A DNA stretch of 64,000 nt from Planctomycetia bacterium. GTDB lineage: Bacteria; Planctomycetota; Planctomycetia; Pirellulales; UBA1268. The stretch covers positions 62,001-126,000 of the forward strand of contig JAPLNR010000063.1 of NCBI GenBank assembly GCA_026401035.1, read 5' to 3'. Positions 63,663-64,000 of the stretch are shown here, one piece after another. Each line of letters begins with the position of its first letter. Within the stretch, counting starts at the first letter, position 1. The position numbers were made by a program, and so were the translations under genes. The notes under the pieces are model-generated. The model did no database searches. It saw nothing but the letters and a program-made list of their open reading frames with translations, and was not told where the DNA came from.

Positions 63663-64000
63663 ATGACCGACACAAACAACACCAACGACACCACCAACAT
63701 GGCCGACACCCCCGACGTCTTCACCATGCTCACGAGCACCGCCGCGGCCGGTGGACCCACGGCGATGTTTGCCGCGCTCGCCGAATCGCTCAAGGCACGC
63801 CAGCGCTGGCATGCCCTCTTCGATCTCCGGCTCCTGCAGGCCCGCGCGGCGCTCGGCCTGCCGACGACGGGCGACGTCGGCACGCTCGATCCGGCCACGC
63901 GGGATCGACTCGACGAGCAGTCGCTCGCCGCCTGCCGCGAAGTGGGCTGGCCGCTGCTCGACGAGGGACACGTGGCGGCGGGCTGGATGTATCTGCGGGC
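63663..64000 (+). CDS. Unidentified protein, 5' part only (runs off the window)
   Basis: An open frame starts at ATG 63663, 28 bp after the SpoU stop, and has no stop before the end. The 112 visible residues start MTDTNNTNDTTNMADTPDVF, then alpha-helical segments with LAESLKARQRWHALFDLRLL and ARAALGLPTTGDVGTLDPA, and end near DEGHVAAGWMYLRA. I do not recognise the family; it is soluble and has no signal peptide. Codon use matches its neighbours. Confidence 0.7.
   Translation, partial: MTDTNNTNDTTNMADTPDVFTMLTSTAAAGGPTAMFAALAESLKARQRWHALFDLRLLQARAALGLPTTGDVGTLDPATRDRLDEQSLAACREVGWPLLDEGHVAAGWMYLR

Overview
The window is high-GC, densely coded DNA that reads as a planctomycete, most likely Pirellulales. 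The inference rests on several families: a cytochrome-type DUF1549/DUF1553 protein followed by a Tat-signalled DUF1501 protein (56452-61047), a YTV-repeat surface protein (25750-27456), a secreted sulfatase, a ThuA protein, a bacterial topoisomerase VI B subunit, and a Gram-negative envelope toolkit (lpxB, Mla lipid transport). No rRNA, tRNA or CRISPR array was recognised.

Layout. 1-2.9 kb: end of a complex I operon (nuoM tail, nuoN) coupled to an Mrp-type Fe-S ATPase. 2.9-12.6 kb: housekeeping genes (SGNH hydrolase, site-2 protease, lpxB, a Cys-rich exported protein, MFS, lactonase, panD, CYTH protein, TlpA-like thioredoxin, a ThiD2-ThiE fusion). 12.8-18.5 kb: clpC followed by a hexamer repeat, then mlaE-mlaF-mlaD. 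18.5-25.4 kb: a cyanophycin locus with DUF1854 and an unusual ABC transporter on the minus strand, and on the plus strand, across an 881-bp non-coding gap, a cyanophycin synthetase with a SET methyltransferase domain fused to its C-terminus. 25.7-30.6 kb: YTV protein, icd, ThuA, DUF429. 30.6-31.8 kb: a small island with a VapC/Phd-type toxin-antitoxin pair and an IS91-type transposase remnant, bounded by 30-bp direct repeats. 31.8-36.4 kb: an AraC-MFS-aldolase operon divergent from a secreted sialidase-like protein, probably a sugar-acid catabolic unit. 36.5-45.6 kb: a MoxR/DUF58/VWA (Bat-like) operon. 45.7-51.7 kb: a sulfatase and then a decayed stretch (heparinase pseudogene, second IS91 remnant, MazF-type toxin-antitoxin pair, lipoprotein tail, response regulator and histidine kinase fragments spliced in opposite orientations). 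51.9-64 kb: MerR-TPR regulator, two small exported proteins, topoisomerase VI B, DUF1501/DUF1553 pair, His-rich exported protein and two RNA methyltransferases.

The most striking items are (i) the CphA-SET fusion in a divergent cyanophycin locus, (ii) a dispersed 22-bp palindromic element found five times, each time placed so that its own TAG is the stop codon of the preceding gene, four times between convergent genes, and (iii) a toxin-antitoxin/IS91-remnant island with clean 30-bp direct repeats at the junction of two convergent genes. Functional assignments come from reading motifs; no database search was run.
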